A DNA stretch of 33,276 nucleotides from Alphaproteobacteria bacterium (GCA_030831315.1 JAURLI010000003.1:82884-116159), one strand, 5' to 3'. Counted from the stretch's first letter, positions 1 through 8,774 are shown. Notes: a model not told the origin generated them from the sequence alone. Program-made: numbers and translations.

Positions 1-937
1 CGAGCTTGCCGCCAAGCTGCTGGCTCAGCCCGGCGTGAGCGATCAGGCCTTCGTCGTCGTCATCGGCGACGCCCGCGTGTTCGATCAGGGCTGCAAGGTC
101 GCCCGCGTCGATATCCCCCATCGCAGGGTTGCGCGTGCGGTGGATTTGCGTTTCGCGGGCGCCATCGAATTTCTCAACGAGCCTTCGATCGCCCCCGAAG
201 AGGTGACCCCGGGCCAGGCGACGGCGGCGGGCGGGCGTTCGGTCTTCGTCGCCATCAAGACGGCCTTGCGCCTCGCCAAGGACGGCCTCATCGACGGTTT
301 CTGCTTTGCGCCGATGAACAAGAAGGCGCTGGCGCTCGGCGGATCGCCCTTTGCCGACGAACACCAGCTGTTCGCCCATGAATTGGGCTTCACCGGCCCT
401 TACTGCGAACACAACGTGCTGGGCGATTTGTGGACGGTGCGCGTGTCCTCGCACATCCCGCTCAAGGATGCCGCGGCTCACGTCACCGAAGACCGCATTC
501 TTGAGATGACACGGCTTGCCAATACGACGCTGAAGCGTGCCGGCATCGCGCGCCCGCGCATTGCCGTTGCCGCGCTCAATCCCCACGGCGGCGACGGCGG
601 CCTGTTCGGTCGCGAAGAGATAGACATCATCGCGCCCGCCGTCAGGAAGGCGCAGGGCGAGCAGCTTTCGGTCGAAGGGCCGTTCCCGGCCGATACCATT
701 TTCGTCAAGGCCGCCGAAGGCGCCTATGACGCGGTCGTCACCATGTATCACGACCAGGGCCAGATCGCGATGAAGCTGATGGGATTCTCGAAGGGCGTCA
801 CCGTGTCGGGTGGGCTTCCCGTCGCCATTGCCACGCCCGCCAGCGGCACCGCCTTCGACATCGTCGGCAAGGGCATCGCCAGGGCCGACGGCATGCGTGC
901 CGCCTTCGATCTGACCTGCCGCATGGCGCGGGCGTGA
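1..937 (+). CDS. pdxA: PdxA-family 4-phosphate dehydrogenase, PdxA2-like (5' end outside window)
   Basis: NAD-dependent dehydrogenase of the PdxA family. Canonical PdxA oxidises 4-hydroxythreonine 4-phosphate in pyridoxal phosphate synthesis in the cytosol. The frame is open from base 2 (ELAAKLLAQPG, matching the N-terminal GPEL-type region of the family), so the GTG at 35 is not the true start and the first few residues lie upstream. Visible family blocks are APMNKKAL, LNPHGGDGGLFG, GPFPADTIF and the metal-site segment MYHDQGQIAMKLMGF. The last segment and the ending GGLPVAIATPASGTAFDIVG resemble the PdxA2 branch, which includes D-threonate/D-erythronate 4-phosphate dehydrogenases, more than E. 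coli-type PdxA. The substrate is therefore uncertain. The PBP gene follows after 44 bases without an evident terminator. Confidence 0.88.
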   Translation, partial: ELAAKLLAQPGVSDQAFVVVIGDARVFDQGCKVARVDIPHRRVARAVDLRFAGAIEFLNEPSIAPEEVTPGQATAAGGRSVFVAIKTALRLAKDGLIDGFCFAPMNKKALALGGSPFADEHQLFAHELGFTGPYCEHNVLGDLWTVRVSSHIPLKDAAAHVTEDRILEMTRLANTTLKRAGIARPRIAVAALNPHGGDGGLFGREEIDIIAPAVRKAQGEQLSVEGPFPADTIFVKAAEGAYDAVVTMYHDQGQIAMKLMGFSKGVTVSGGLPVAIATPASGTAFDIVGKGIARADGMRAAFDLTCRMARA

Positions 938-981
938 TGATGCGCCCCGTTGTCGCCGCAATTCACGGCTAAGCCCCCGTC

Positions 982-2946
982 ATGGCTAAGAAAAAAACCG
1001 AGAAACCCGGGCACGCAGACAAGCCCGCCAAGGCTCGCGCCGTCAAGGGGCGCGGCTCGTGGCTGCGCGCGATCTTCAAGTGGTCGGCGGTTGCCGCCAT
1101 CTGGGGAGCCCTTGCCGTGCTGGCGCTGGTCGGCTGGTATGCTTACGACCTGCCGGAAATGGACCGAATCCCCGCGCTGGAGCGCCGCCCGGCCGTAACC
1201 CTGCTTGCCGCCGACGGCACGCCGTTCGCGCGCTTCGGCGAGGCGACGGCGCGGCCCGTCACCATCCGCGAACTGCCCCCTCACGTGCCGCGCGCCGTGA
1301 TCGCGACCGAGGACGCACGCTTTTATTCCCATTTCGGCATCGACCTGATCGGCCTTGCCCGCGCCATGGCGGTCAATGTCATGTCGCTCAGCATCCGCCA
1401 GGGCGGCTCCACCATTTCCCAGCAGCTTGCCAAGAACCTGTTCTTCGGGCCCGAACGCACAATCAAGCGCAAGGTGCAGGAAGTCATTCTTGCGCTGTGG
1501 CTTGAGCGACGCTTCACCAAGGACGAGATCCTCGCGCTTTATCTCAATCGTGTTTATTTCGGTTCCGGCAATTTCGGCATCGAGGCGGCGGCACGCAGTT
1601 ATTTCGGCAAGCCCGCAGCCAAGCTCTCTCTGAACGAGGCGGCGATGCTGGCGGGCCTTCTCAAGGCGCCGTCGCGCTATTCGCCCGCGCGCAACCGCGA
1701 CCGCGCCGCGGCGCGGGCCTCCGTCGTCCTCGACCGCATGGCGGCTGCCGGCTTCATCACCAAGGCCCAGGCCAATGTGGTGAAGCTCAACCCCGCCCGC
1801 CTCGGCCGCCAGCAGGCGCGCATCGCGCGCTACTTCGCCGATTGGGCGCTGGAAGCAGTGCGTGGCTACGTCGGCGGCGCGACCGGCGATCTCGTGGTGC
1901 AGACGACCCTCGATGCCAGGCTTCAGCGGCGCGCGGAAGCGGCTGCCGAAGCCATGATCGACGGCGCCGGCCGCCAGCGTGGCGTTGGCCAGCTTGCCCT
2001 TGTCGTGATGTCGCCCGACGGCGCCGTGCGCGCCATGATCGGCGGCGCCGACTACGCGCAAAGCCAGTTCAACCGCGCGACCCAGGCGCTGCGCCAGCCG
2101 GGTTCGGCGTTCAAGCCGGTGGTCTACCTCGCCGGGCTCGATGCGGGGCTCGCCCCTGAGACCAAGATGACGGACGCGCCCGTGCGCATCGGTAATTTCC
2201 GTCCCGCCAATTACGACGGCAAGTTTCACGGCACCGTCAGCCTGACCGATGCGCTGGCGCTGTCGCTTAACACGGTCGCCGTGCGTGTTTTGGAAAAAGC
2301 CGGTGTCGATCGCGTCATCGCCTGGGCACGCAAGCTGGGCATCGCGTCGCGGCTCAGGCGCGAGGCCGGCCTCGCGCTGGGGGCTTCGGAAGTGACGCTC
2401 TCGGAACTGGTGTCGGCTTATGCGGTACTGGCCAACGGCGGCGACGGCGTTTTCGCCCACGCCGTCATATCCATCACCGATGGCCGGGGGCGTGTGCTCT
2501 ATCGCCGCCAGGGCCAGGGTCCGGGCAACATCGTTCCAGCCCGCCAAGTCGATGACATGAACGCCATGTTGCAGGCTGCCGTCGCGCGTGGCACGGCACG
2601 GGCGGCTGCCTTCGGCGTACCCGCCGCGGGCAAGACCGGCACCACCCAGGATTACCGCGATGCCTGGTTCGTCGGCTACACGGCCGATTACGTGGCGGGT
2701 GTCTGGATGGGCAACGATGATGGCCGGCCGACCAAATCGGTCACCGGCGGTGGCCTGCCCGCGCAGCTTTGGCGCCAGGTCATGGTCGCCGCCCATGAGG
2801 GTCGCGGGGGCCGTGCGCTGGTCGCCGGCAAGGGCGGAGGTTTCTGGTCGAACCTTCTGGGCGGGTTCTCTTTCGGGCGCTCCGTCACCGTCACCCCCGA
2901 CAACAGCGAGCGCGGGGAAGACCCCCTGCGTGCGCGCCGCGACTAG
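982..2946 (+). CDS. Class A penicillin-binding protein (PBP1-type transglycosylase/transpeptidase)
   Basis: Bifunctional peptidoglycan synthase of 654 residues. It polymerises glycan from lipid II and cross-links stem peptides in the periplasm. A basic cytoplasmic tail is followed by one membrane anchor at about residues 30-52. The GT51 domain shows catalytic Glu110 in ATEDARFYSHFG, GGSTISQQLAKN at 141-152 and the RRFTKDEILALYLN block. The transpeptidase domain shows Ser375-x-x-Lys378 (GSAFK), SLN at 428-430 and KTGTT at 551-555. All key catalytic residues are present. It is shorter than E. coli PBP1a (about 850 residues), consistent with lack of the OB-like insert, as in other compact alphaproteobacterial PBP1 proteins. 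The ATG at 982 is the only sensible start, since the frame is closed by TAA at 970. No strong Shine-Dalgarno is seen. Its end faces the MFS gene end 12 bases away. Confidence 0.95.
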   Translation: MAKKKTEKPGHADKPAKARAVKGRGSWLRAIFKWSAVAAIWGALAVLALVGWYAYDLPEMDRIPALERRPAVTLLAADGTPFARFGEATARPVTIRELPPHVPRAVIATEDARFYSHFGIDLIGLARAMAVNVMSLSIRQGGSTISQQLAKNLFFGPERTIKRKVQEVILALWLERRFTKDEILALYLNRVYFGSGNFGIEAAARSYFGKPAAKLSLNEAAMLAGLLKAPSRYSPARNRDRAAARASVVLDRMAAAGFITKAQANVVKLNPARLGRQQARIARYFADWALEAVRGYVGGATGDLVVQTTLDARLQRRAEAAAEAMIDGAGRQRGVGQLALVVMSPDGAVRAMIGGADYAQSQFNRATQALRQPGSAFKPVVYLAGLDAGLAPETKMTDAPVRIGNFRPANYDGKFHGTVSLTDALALSLNTVAVRVLEKAGVDRVIAWARKLGIASRLRREAGLALGASEVTLSELVSAYAVLANGGDGVFAHAVISITDGRGRVLYRRQGQGPGNIVPARQVDDMNAMLQAAVARGTARAAAFGVPAAGKTGTTQDYRDAWFVGYTADYVAGVWMGNDDGRPTKSVTGGGLPAQLWRQVMVAAHEGRGGRALVAGKGGGFWSNLLGGFSFGRSVTVTPDNSERGEDPLRARRD

Positions 2947-2958
2947 CGGTTCCTGATT

Positions 2959-4221
2959 TCAGGCCGCCGTTGCCGCCCTGCGCTCGGCGCCAATCGCGAA
3001 CCGCCCCGCCATCCAGGCGAGCATGGCGCCGGCCAGGATGCCCGCCGCCATCGGAAGTTCTGTGCCGTCGGCGGCGAAGCCAATGATCGCGACCATCGAT
3101 GCGCCGGTCAGTTGCTGCAGGAATCCGAACAACGCCGATGCCGCCCCGGCCTTGTCGGGAAAAGGGGCCAGTGCGCCGGCCAGCGAATTGGGCATGATCA
3201 GCCCGGTGCCGACGAGAAACAGGAACTGCGGCCCGACGATCACCCACCAGCCGCGAAAGCCCGCCAGCACCAGCGCCATCATCAGCGCACCGCCCAGTGT
3301 CGCGACCATGCCGCCCGTCGTCACCATGCGCCTGTAGCCGAAGCGCAGGGTGAGGCGCGCGGACGCGAGCGAGCCCAGGAAATATCCCGTCACCACCATG
3401 GTGAAGAACATGCCGTAGGTTTCCGGCCGGTAGCCGAGCAGGTCGATGAACACGAAGGACGAGGCCGAGTGAAAGGCGAACATGCCGGCGAAGGTGAAAC
3501 CGAAAGCAAAGGTATAGCCGAGGAAAACGGGACTTCTGATTATCGCGCGATAGTTGTGGAGCATCCGTGCTGGATCCAGGGCGAAAGGATCGGGCGCGCG
3601 CAGGGATTCGCCGAACCCTTTCCATACGGTCAGCGCCACCAGCGCGCCGATTCCGGTCAGCAGCATGAAGACCGATCGCCAGCCGAAGGCCGTCTCCATG
3701 AAGCCGCCGACCAGGGGCGCGAAGCCGGGGACGATGGTGAAGACGGCGGCCATGACCGACATCAGGCGCGCCGCCTTGTCGGGGGGAAACAGGTCGCGCA
3801 CGATGGCGCGCGACAGCACCTGGGTTGAGGCAACGGCCACGCCCTGCACGAAGCGGGCGCCGATCAGGGTAGCGATGTCGGGAGCAGCAGCACAGACGGC
3901 GGAGGCGAGCGTATAGGCGGCGAGCCCGCCCAGCAGCACCGGCCTGCGGCCGAAGCGGTCGGACACGGAACCATACAGAAGTTGGCCGAAGGCGAAGCCG
4001 ACGAAGAAGGCCGAGAGCGTCAGCAGGATCCCCGACGCCGGCACACCCAGCTCGCGCGACATGGCGGGGAAGGACGGCAGATAGGTGTTGTTGCTGAGTG
4101 CGCCGAAGGCGACCAGCACCGTCAGCAGCAGGGTCAGCGCCAGTGAGTCGGGAGCGAAGCGGGAGGAACGGGACGCGGATGAAATTTCACCGCCGGAACC
4201 GGCGGGACCGGGCTCAGCCAT
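2959..4221 (-). CDS. MFS drug-resistance transporter, Bcr/CflA type
   Basis: Inner-membrane major facilitator of about 420 residues with roughly twelve hydrophobic segments. MFS motif A is visible in the loop after TM2 (GSVSDRFGRRPVLLG). The Bcr/CflA signature start is NNTYLPSFPAMSRELGVP, and RFVQGVAVASTQVLSRAIVRD matches the TM4 region of that subfamily. Such proteins are proton-driven exporters of drugs or small metabolites; the substrate cannot be told from sequence. I take the ATG at 4221. It lies in ATGGCTGA, overlapping the stop of the upstream metallopeptidase gene by eight bases, so the two are translationally coupled. The frame is also open 15 codons further upstream, but that extension would lie inside the previous gene. 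Confidence 0.9.
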   Translation of the reverse strand: MAEPGPAGSGGEISSASRSSRFAPDSLALTLLLTVLVAFGALSNNTYLPSFPAMSRELGVPASGILLTLSAFFVGFAFGQLLYGSVSDRFGRRPVLLGGLAAYTLASAVCAAAPDIATLIGARFVQGVAVASTQVLSRAIVRDLFPPDKAARLMSVMAAVFTIVPGFAPLVGGFMETAFGWRSVFMLLTGIGALVALTVWKGFGESLRAPDPFALDPARMLHNYRAIIRSPVFLGYTFAFGFTFAGMFAFHSASSFVFIDLLGYRPETYGMFFTMVVTGYFLGSLASARLTLRFGYRRMVTTGGMVATLGGALMMALVLAGFRGWWVIVGPQFLFLVGTGLIMPNSLAGALAPFPDKAGAASALFGFLQQLTGASMVAIIGFAADGTELPMAAGILAGAMLAWMAGRFAIGAERRAATAA

Positions 4222-5011
4222 AACGCAGGAGGCGCGCGCCCTCGGTGTCGAGCCAGTCGCGGGCAAAATCGGCGTGGGGCGTCAGGCGTTCGACGATGGC
4301 ATGGAAGCGGGGGCTGTGATCAAGCGCCTGCAGGTGCGCCACTTCGTGGGCGACGACGTAATCGAGCACTTCGATCGGCGCCATGATCAGGCGCCATGAA
4401 AAGCACAGCCTGCCGTCCGAAGAGCAGCTTCCCCAGCGTGCCCGGGGGTCGGTCAGGCGGAAGGGCGGCGGGTCGCGACGAATCATCGCTGCCTTGACCG
4501 CGACGCGCACGGCGAGCGCACGGCGCGCTTCTTCCACCAGCCAATCGCGTACTGCCTGGGATACCGCGGCGGGACTTCCCGGCACGTGCAGCACGTCGCC
4601 TGACAGGATCGGATCGGGACCGGCTAGCGGGAAATGGGAGATCAGCACGTCACGTCCGTGATAGGGCACGGTGCGTCCGTCGGCGAAGGGCGTATGGGGC
4701 GCCAACTCGTCGAGCTGGCGCACGACCCAGTCGGCCTTGGAGCGTGCGAAGGCCATGCCCTCGGCGATCAAAACCCAGTAGGGCAGGGTCAGCACCGCGC
4801 AGGCCTCGCGCGCATCGATGCGCAGGGACATGTGGCGGGCCTGGCGGTTGCGCTGGACGCGGACGGGAATATCGCGGCCGAGATGGTTGATCAGGCGCTG
4901 GTTGCCGGGCGCGCTGCGGGCGATCCCGTGGCTGCCCTTGCGTGCCGCCTTCTTGCCGCCGCGGCGCTTGCTGGCGGGTCGATCCTGGAGGGGGACGGCA
5001 CGGGTCGGCAT
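4214..5011 (-). CDS. YgjP-like zinc metallopeptidase domain protein (DUF45, M48-like)
   Basis: Predicted zinc metallopeptidase of the YgjP/DUF45 family, about 265 residues and presumably cytosolic (no signal peptide). The zinc motif HEVAH with LQALDHSPRFH downstream supplies HExxH plus a third His ligand, and WGSCSSDGRLCFSWRL is the conserved WGSCS block of this family. The N-terminus is basic and Lys-rich and precedes the DUF45 fold. A GTG at 5068 would extend the protein by 19 residues into the stop region of ycgN. I prefer the ATG at 5011, which leaves 44 bases after ycgN. It sits third in a minus-strand run cobA-ycgN-ygjP-like-MFS with short or overlapping junctions. The substrate of the family is not established. 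Confidence 0.88.
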   Translation of the reverse strand: MPTRAVPLQDRPASKRRGGKKAARKGSHGIARSAPGNQRLINHLGRDIPVRVQRNRQARHMSLRIDAREACAVLTLPYWVLIAEGMAFARSKADWVVRQLDELAPHTPFADGRTVPYHGRDVLISHFPLAGPDPILSGDVLHVPGSPAAVSQAVRDWLVEEARRALAVRVAVKAAMIRRDPPPFRLTDPRARWGSCSSDGRLCFSWRLIMAPIEVLDYVVAHEVAHLQALDHSPRFHAIVERLTPHADFARDWLDTEGARLLRYG

Positions 5012-5055
5012 GGAATTGGTTAATCCGGAAAACCAGGTTCGCGGGGCACCGAAGA

Positions 5056-5538
5056 TCACTTCGGCCACTTCACGATATGATCTTGGATTCGATCTTCGTC
5101 AACGTCTGATTCGGACACCGCGCGGCCCTTCACGGAAACCCCCGCTTCATGAACGGTTTCGGGGTCCCCCGAGACCAGGGGATGCCACCATTCCAGGTCC
5201 TTGCCCTCGGCGACCAGCCGGTAGGCGCAGGTCCGCGGCAGCCATCCGAAGCGCTTGACCATGGCCGGGCGCAGCACGATGCAGTCGGGGACCTTTTTCT
5301 TGCGATTCGCGTAAAAGTTGCAACGGCAGGAATTGGTATCGAGCCCGCGGCACGCGATGTCGGTGTAATCGACCTTGCCGGTATCCCAGTCCTCGAGCTT
5401 GAGCAGACAGCACTTGCCGCAGCCGTCGCAAAGCGATTCCCATTCGCCTTGCGTCATTTCAGCAAGCGTCTTGGTTTTCCAGAAAGGGAGCGACTCCTCG
5501 CGCTTCTTCCTGCCGCGTTTTTTTGGCTTGTGCGTCAT
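5056..5538 (-). CDS. ycgN: YcgN-family cysteine-cluster protein
   Basis: Small (160-residue) soluble protein of the YcgN/UPF0260 family. The diagnostic feature is the cysteine cluster [14 protein letters not shown], followed by further cysteines in CRGLD, CRCNFY and PDCIVL. It belongs to the zinc- or iron-chelating CxxCxxCC superfamily, whose precise role is unknown. The tail ends in [26 protein letters not shown]-type sequence as in other family members. Its N-terminus is strongly basic ([13 protein letters not shown]). The start codon overlaps the cobA stop in an ATGA junction, so the two genes are co-translated. This may only reflect a housekeeping operon. Confidence 0.92.
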   Translation of the reverse strand: MTHKPKKRGRKKREESLPFWKTKTLAEMTQGEWESLCDGCGKCCLLKLEDWDTGKVDYTDIACRGLDTNSCRCNFYANRKKKVPDCIVLRPAMVKRFGWLPRTCAYRLVAEGKDLEWWHPLVSGDPETVHEAGVSVKGRAVSESDVDEDRIQDHIVKWPK

Positions 5539-6362
5539 GAAGCGTCTGCCGCCGCCGCGATTTGTTCAAACCACGCCAGTTCATCGCGCAGGCGCACGAC
5601 TTCGCCGACGACGATCAGCGCCGGGGTCGGCGGGCGCGCAGCGGCGACGTCTCTGGCCGCCCGCCCCAGCGTCGTTACCAGCACCGACTGATCGGGCGCG
5701 GTGGCACGTGAAATGATGGCGACCGGCTCTTCGCTGTTGCGCCCCGCCGCCATCATTTCGTCGGCGATGCGTCCTATGTGGCTGAGCCCCATGTAGAACA
5801 CGATGGCTGGCGAACCCTTGGCCAGCGCCGTCCAATCGAGGTTGCCCGGCACGTCGCCCGCGGCCGTATGGCCGGTGATCAGGGTGATTGCGGCATTGGC
5901 GCCGCGATGGGTCGCGGGGATGCCCGCATAGGCGAGGCCCCCGATGCCCGCCGTCACGCCGGGCACGATGCGAAACGGGATACCCGCGCGCGCCAGCGCC
6001 AGCGCTTCCTCGCCGCCGCGGCCGAACAGGCAGGGATCGCCGCCCTTGAGGCGCGCCACCCGCAGGCCTTCGCGCGCCAGTGCCACAAGCTGGGCCGAAA
6101 TGTCGGCTTGCGCCGGTGATGGCCGTCCGCCGCGTTTTCCCGCGAAGATCATGCGCGCGTCGGTGCGCGCCAGCGACAGGATGCGCGGATCCACCAGCGC
6201 GTCATAGACCACGGCGTCGGCCTGGGCCAGCGCGCGCGCTGCCAGAAGCGTCAGCAGGCCGGGATCACCCGGCCCGGCGCCGACCAGCCAGACCCAGCCC
6301 GGCGCGAGATCGGCGAGCGCGACAGCCCCCTGCGGTTGCGGATTGTGCGGCGAGGAATTCAT
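5535..6362 (-). CDS. cobA: Uroporphyrinogen-III C-methyltransferase (SUMT)
   Basis: SAM-dependent methyltransferase of about 275 residues that converts uroporphyrinogen III to precorrin-2, the branch point to sirohaem and cobalamin, in the cytosol. Diagnostic blocks are [16 protein letters not shown] at the N-terminus, [42 protein letters not shown] and TLITGH. All are intact. There is no CysG-type dehydrogenase/ferrochelatase domain, so it is the single-domain form. The ATG at 6362 (MNSSPHNP) is preferred; an extra 11 upstream codons are open but have no better start. It is the first gene of the minus-strand run and diverges from the CobD-like gene across 169 bases. Confidence 0.95.
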   Translation of the reverse strand: MNSSPHNPQPQGAVALADLAPGWVWLVGAGPGDPGLLTLLAARALAQADAVVYDALVDPRILSLARTDARMIFAGKRGGRPSPAQADISAQLVALAREGLRVARLKGGDPCLFGRGGEEALALARAGIPFRIVPGVTAGIGGLAYAGIPATHRGANAAITLITGHTAAGDVPGNLDWTALAKGSPAIVFYMGLSHIGRIADEMMAAGRNSEEPVAIISRATAPDQSVLVTTLGRAARDVAAARPPTPALIVVGEVVRLRDELAWFEQIAAAADAS

Positions 6363-6420
6363 ACCGGCATATTGCACCGCGCGCGCCGGCGGCAAAACGC
6401 CTTTTCATGCGCCACGGTCA

Positions 6421-6432
6421 GTAAATATTTAC
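6421..6432. promoter_or_regulatory. AT-rich 12-base perfect palindrome in cobA/cobD-like divergent region
   Basis: GTAAATATTTAC is a perfect inverted repeat in an otherwise GC-rich genome. It lies between divergent cobA and the CobD-like gene (6363-6531), and GTAATATTTC follows at 6441. It could be an operator or part of a promoter, but no regulator is identified. I see no cobalamin riboswitch in this gap. Confidence 0.35.
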
Positions 6433-6531
6433 TCGTTTATGTAATATTTCTGCGCCTTGCAATTGCGGGCGTCACGACGAAGAATCCTGAACGCCACTGC
6501 CGCCCTCTCACGATAAAGGTTTTCCCGCACG

Positions 6532-7536
6532 ATGCTGACGTTCATGCCGCTGGCCCCGGGTACGCACGGCGATGCGCTCGTGCTGTTGCTGGCCGTGCTG
6601 GTGGTGGATCTGTTCCTGGGGCTCGTTCCCGGCATGGCCCGGTTTGTTCCCGACGGCACGGCGATCTTTACGTCGGTCGCCCGGGCGCTGGAACGACGCC
6701 TCAATCGCGAGGGCCGCACGAGGCGGAATCTTCTGATACGCGGCGCGATCGTGACGCTTCTTCTGGTTGCCCTGGGTGCGGGGACGGGGATCGCCCTGTT
6801 CGAGGCATCGAAGGCCGTTCCCTATGGTTGGGCCATCGACGCGTTGGTCCTGCTGGTCTGTGTTTCTGGGCGCCGCGTTTTTTTCGACCTGCGTCGGGGT
6901 CTCGCCTTCGCCGCGTCGAACGATATCGATCAAGGGCGCGCGCTTGTGGCGGAACTGACGGGTCGCGATTCATCGCGCCTCGACAGGTTTGGTCTTGTCC
7001 GTGTGGTCATCGAGATGGGCGCCATCGGTTTCTGCCGCCGTGTCCTGGTGCCGGTGTTCTGGTATCTCCTGCTCGGCTTGCCCGGTCTTCTGGCGAGCCG
7101 TGCCGTGGCCCAGATCGCCCGTGCCGTTCTTTTGCGCGATCGAGAAGGCCGCGCCTTTGGTGCCGCGGCGCTGTCTCTTGACCATGCGCTTGGCCTGTTG
7201 CCGTCATATGTGGCGGCTTATTTCCTCAGTTTCGCGGCGGCATTGGCGCCGCGCGCCAAGGTCGGCAGCGCCCTGCACTTCATGGCGCTTGATGCGCACC
7301 GCGATAGTCTTGTCAACGATGGGCGCGTCAAGGCCGCGATTGCGGGGGCTCTTGGTCTCGCGCTCGGCGGGCCTTTCGGAACCAAGGGCGGCGGCGGCGG
7401 TGATGCGTGGATCGGCAACGGGCGCGCGCGCGTCGGCCAGGGCGATATCCGCAGCGTGTTTTATCTCTGCGCTGTAGGGTCGCTGTTCAATATCATGCTG
7501 GTGGCGGCGCTGACGCTCGCCCTGGTGCGCCTCTAA
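6532..7536 (+). CDS. CobD/CbiB-like (AmpE-related) integral membrane protein with lost catalytic motifs
   Basis: Polytopic inner-membrane protein of 334 residues related to CobD/CbiB (adenosylcobinamide-phosphate synthase). The framework aligns: VLVVDLFLG at the N-terminus, the region SNDIDQGRALVAELTGRDSSRLD (about 129-151), VPVFWYLLLGLPGLLASRAV, LLPSYVAA, AGALGLALGGP and WIGNG with GDI near the end. The residues normally invariant are replaced. GDPxxxPHPV became GLVPGMARFVP. The VExxAENxxDG block became IEMGAIGFCRR (160-170). The NTxDSMxG segment became VAQIARAVL. DDxxNxxPAR became LDHALGLLPSY, and the SPNxxWxE block is gone. AmpE is a related non-enzymatic branch, so an AmpE-like or scaffold role is possible. 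Its TAA overlaps the TAG of the convergent dCTP deaminase gene. The start ATG at 6532 is reasonable, and an ATG at 6544 is an alternative. Confidence 0.8.
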   Translation: MLTFMPLAPGTHGDALVLLLAVLVVDLFLGLVPGMARFVPDGTAIFTSVARALERRLNREGRTRRNLLIRGAIVTLLLVALGAGTGIALFEASKAVPYGWAIDALVLLVCVSGRRVFFDLRRGLAFAASNDIDQGRALVAELTGRDSSRLDRFGLVRVVIEMGAIGFCRRVLVPVFWYLLLGLPGLLASRAVAQIARAVLLRDREGRAFGAAALSLDHALGLLPSYVAAYFLSFAAALAPRAKVGSALHFMALDAHRDSLVNDGRVKAAIAGALGLALGGPFGTKGGGGGDAWIGNGRARVGQGDIRSVFYLCAVGSLFNIMLVAALTLALVRL

Positions 7537-8663
7537 CGGCGGAAGTGCTTGGACAGCGTCAGGCCCTGATGGGCATAGGACGAGCCGATCCCCTGTCCGT
7601 AAATGCGTGCCGGCGCACCGGTCAGCCGTTCATAGGCAAGGCGTCCGACGATCTGCCCGTCTTCCAGCAGGAACGGCACTTCGTGGGAGCGCACCTCCAG
7701 CACCGCGCGGGTGCCGTCGGGCCAGCCGAAGCCGGGATCGAAGAAGCCCGCGTAGTGGACGCGGAACTCGCCGTTCAGCACGTCATAGGCGACCATCTCG
7801 GCGCAGAGGTCAGGCGGCACCGACACGCGTTCCTTGGACGCAAGAATGTAGAATTCGCCGGGATCGAGGATCAGCCCGCCGTCGGCTTCGGCATGAATCG
7901 GTTCCCAGAAGGCGCCCGCGTCGTAATGGCCGATGAGGTCGAGGTCGATCACGCCGGTATGGCGGCGCGCGCGGTAGCCGATCAGTCCCTTCGAATCTTT
8001 TCCTTCAAGATCGACGCTGACGGCGATGGTGTTGTCCTTGATCGTCGCCACGGCCGCATCGCTGTGCACCAGCGCTGTCGCCGCATGGGTTTCGCGGGTG
8101 GCCTTTTCCGACAGGGCCACCGCGCCGCGCCTGAGGCGCAACTGCGTCAGCCGTGAGCCTTCATGGACGAAGATCGAAAACGTCTTGGGGCTGATCTCGG
8201 CATAGAGCGGGCCGCGATAGCCCGCAGGCACCGTGTCAAAGGCACCCGCGCCGTCGGCGATCACGCGGGTGAAAACGTCGAGCCGCCCGGTGGAGCTTTT
8301 CGGATTCGTCGTGCCCGACAGGCTGCGCGGCAGGGCCAGGCTTTCGATCAGCGGCACCACGTAAAAGCAGTGGCGTTCCAGAACGGCGCCCTTGCTCAGA
8401 TCGATGGCGTGCATGACGTGCTGGTCGAGCTTGTCGCGCACGCTGCGGCCTTCCATCGGCAAGAAAGATGAGCGCACGCGGTAGGCGAAGGGGCCCAGCC
8501 TGAGATCGATGCTGGCGGGCTGGACCTGGCCCGCTTCCAGCGGGCGCGTCGGCGCGATGGCGCCCGTCGCAGCCAGTGCTTCGATATCGGAAGCGATCAG
8601 CACGCCCGAGCCGCCGCGATCGGTCGTGCGGCCCTCGTTCTGGTGGCTGATGGTATCGGTCAT
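7533..8663 (-). CDS. dcd: 2'-deoxycytidine 5'-triphosphate deaminase (long alphaproteobacterial form)
   Basis: Cytosolic enzyme that deaminates dCTP to dUTP, feeding thymidylate synthesis. At 376 residues it is about twice the length of E. coli Dcd, consistent with the tandem-domain form found in alphaproteobacteria. Seen in the first half: QPASIDLRLG (about 48-57), the NPKSSTGRLDVFTR catalytic block (about 120-133), and PAGYRGPLYAEISPKTF with the general-base Glu at about 156. The second half carries a diverged repeat of the fold, with DPGEFYILASKERVSVPPDL and EVPFLLEDGQIVGRLAYERL. It ends the minus-strand run that starts with the ABC exporter. The 111 bases upstream of its start separate it from the phosphatase gene, so it may have its own promoter. 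Confidence 0.93.
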   Translation of the reverse strand: MTDTISHQNEGRTTDRGGSGVLIASDIEALAATGAIAPTRPLEAGQVQPASIDLRLGPFAYRVRSSFLPMEGRSVRDKLDQHVMHAIDLSKGAVLERHCFYVVPLIESLALPRSLSGTTNPKSSTGRLDVFTRVIADGAGAFDTVPAGYRGPLYAEISPKTFSIFVHEGSRLTQLRLRRGAVALSEKATRETHAATALVHSDAAVATIKDNTIAVSVDLEGKDSKGLIGYRARRHTGVIDLDLIGHYDAGAFWEPIHAEADGGLILDPGEFYILASKERVSVPPDLCAEMVAYDVLNGEFRVHYAGFFDPGFGWPDGTRAVLEVRSHEVPFLLEDGQIVGRLAYERLTGAPARIYGQGIGSSYAHQGLTLSKHFRR

Positions 8664-8774
8664 CGGGACGCTTTCCGCTCGCGGTGGGGGTCAGGGCTGG
8701 CGGCAAGGTACCATGCGGCGGGGGCCGATTCCAAACCCGCGCAGGGGCCGCCGCGGTGAATTTTTTCCACAGAT

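Noticed and set aside
748-2796. 682-codon open frame on the minus strand opposite the PBP gene
   Set aside because: It is an antisense shadow in GC-rich sequence. It lacks recognisable domains, while the + strand frame has all PBP catalytic motifs in order.
2947-2958. Terminator between the convergent PBP and MFS genes
   Set aside because: Only 12 bases separate the stops and I see no stem-loop with a T-run.
3112-3828. 238-codon + strand frame inside the MFS gene region
   Set aside because: It is rich in His/Gln/Arg/Glu with no domain, which is the usual shadow of hydrophobic codons on the other strand.
6363-6531. Possible cobalamin riboswitch, from a GCCACTG at about 6491
   Set aside because: The gap lacks the B12-box and other conserved segments of the cobalamin riboswitch, so this is a chance heptamer.
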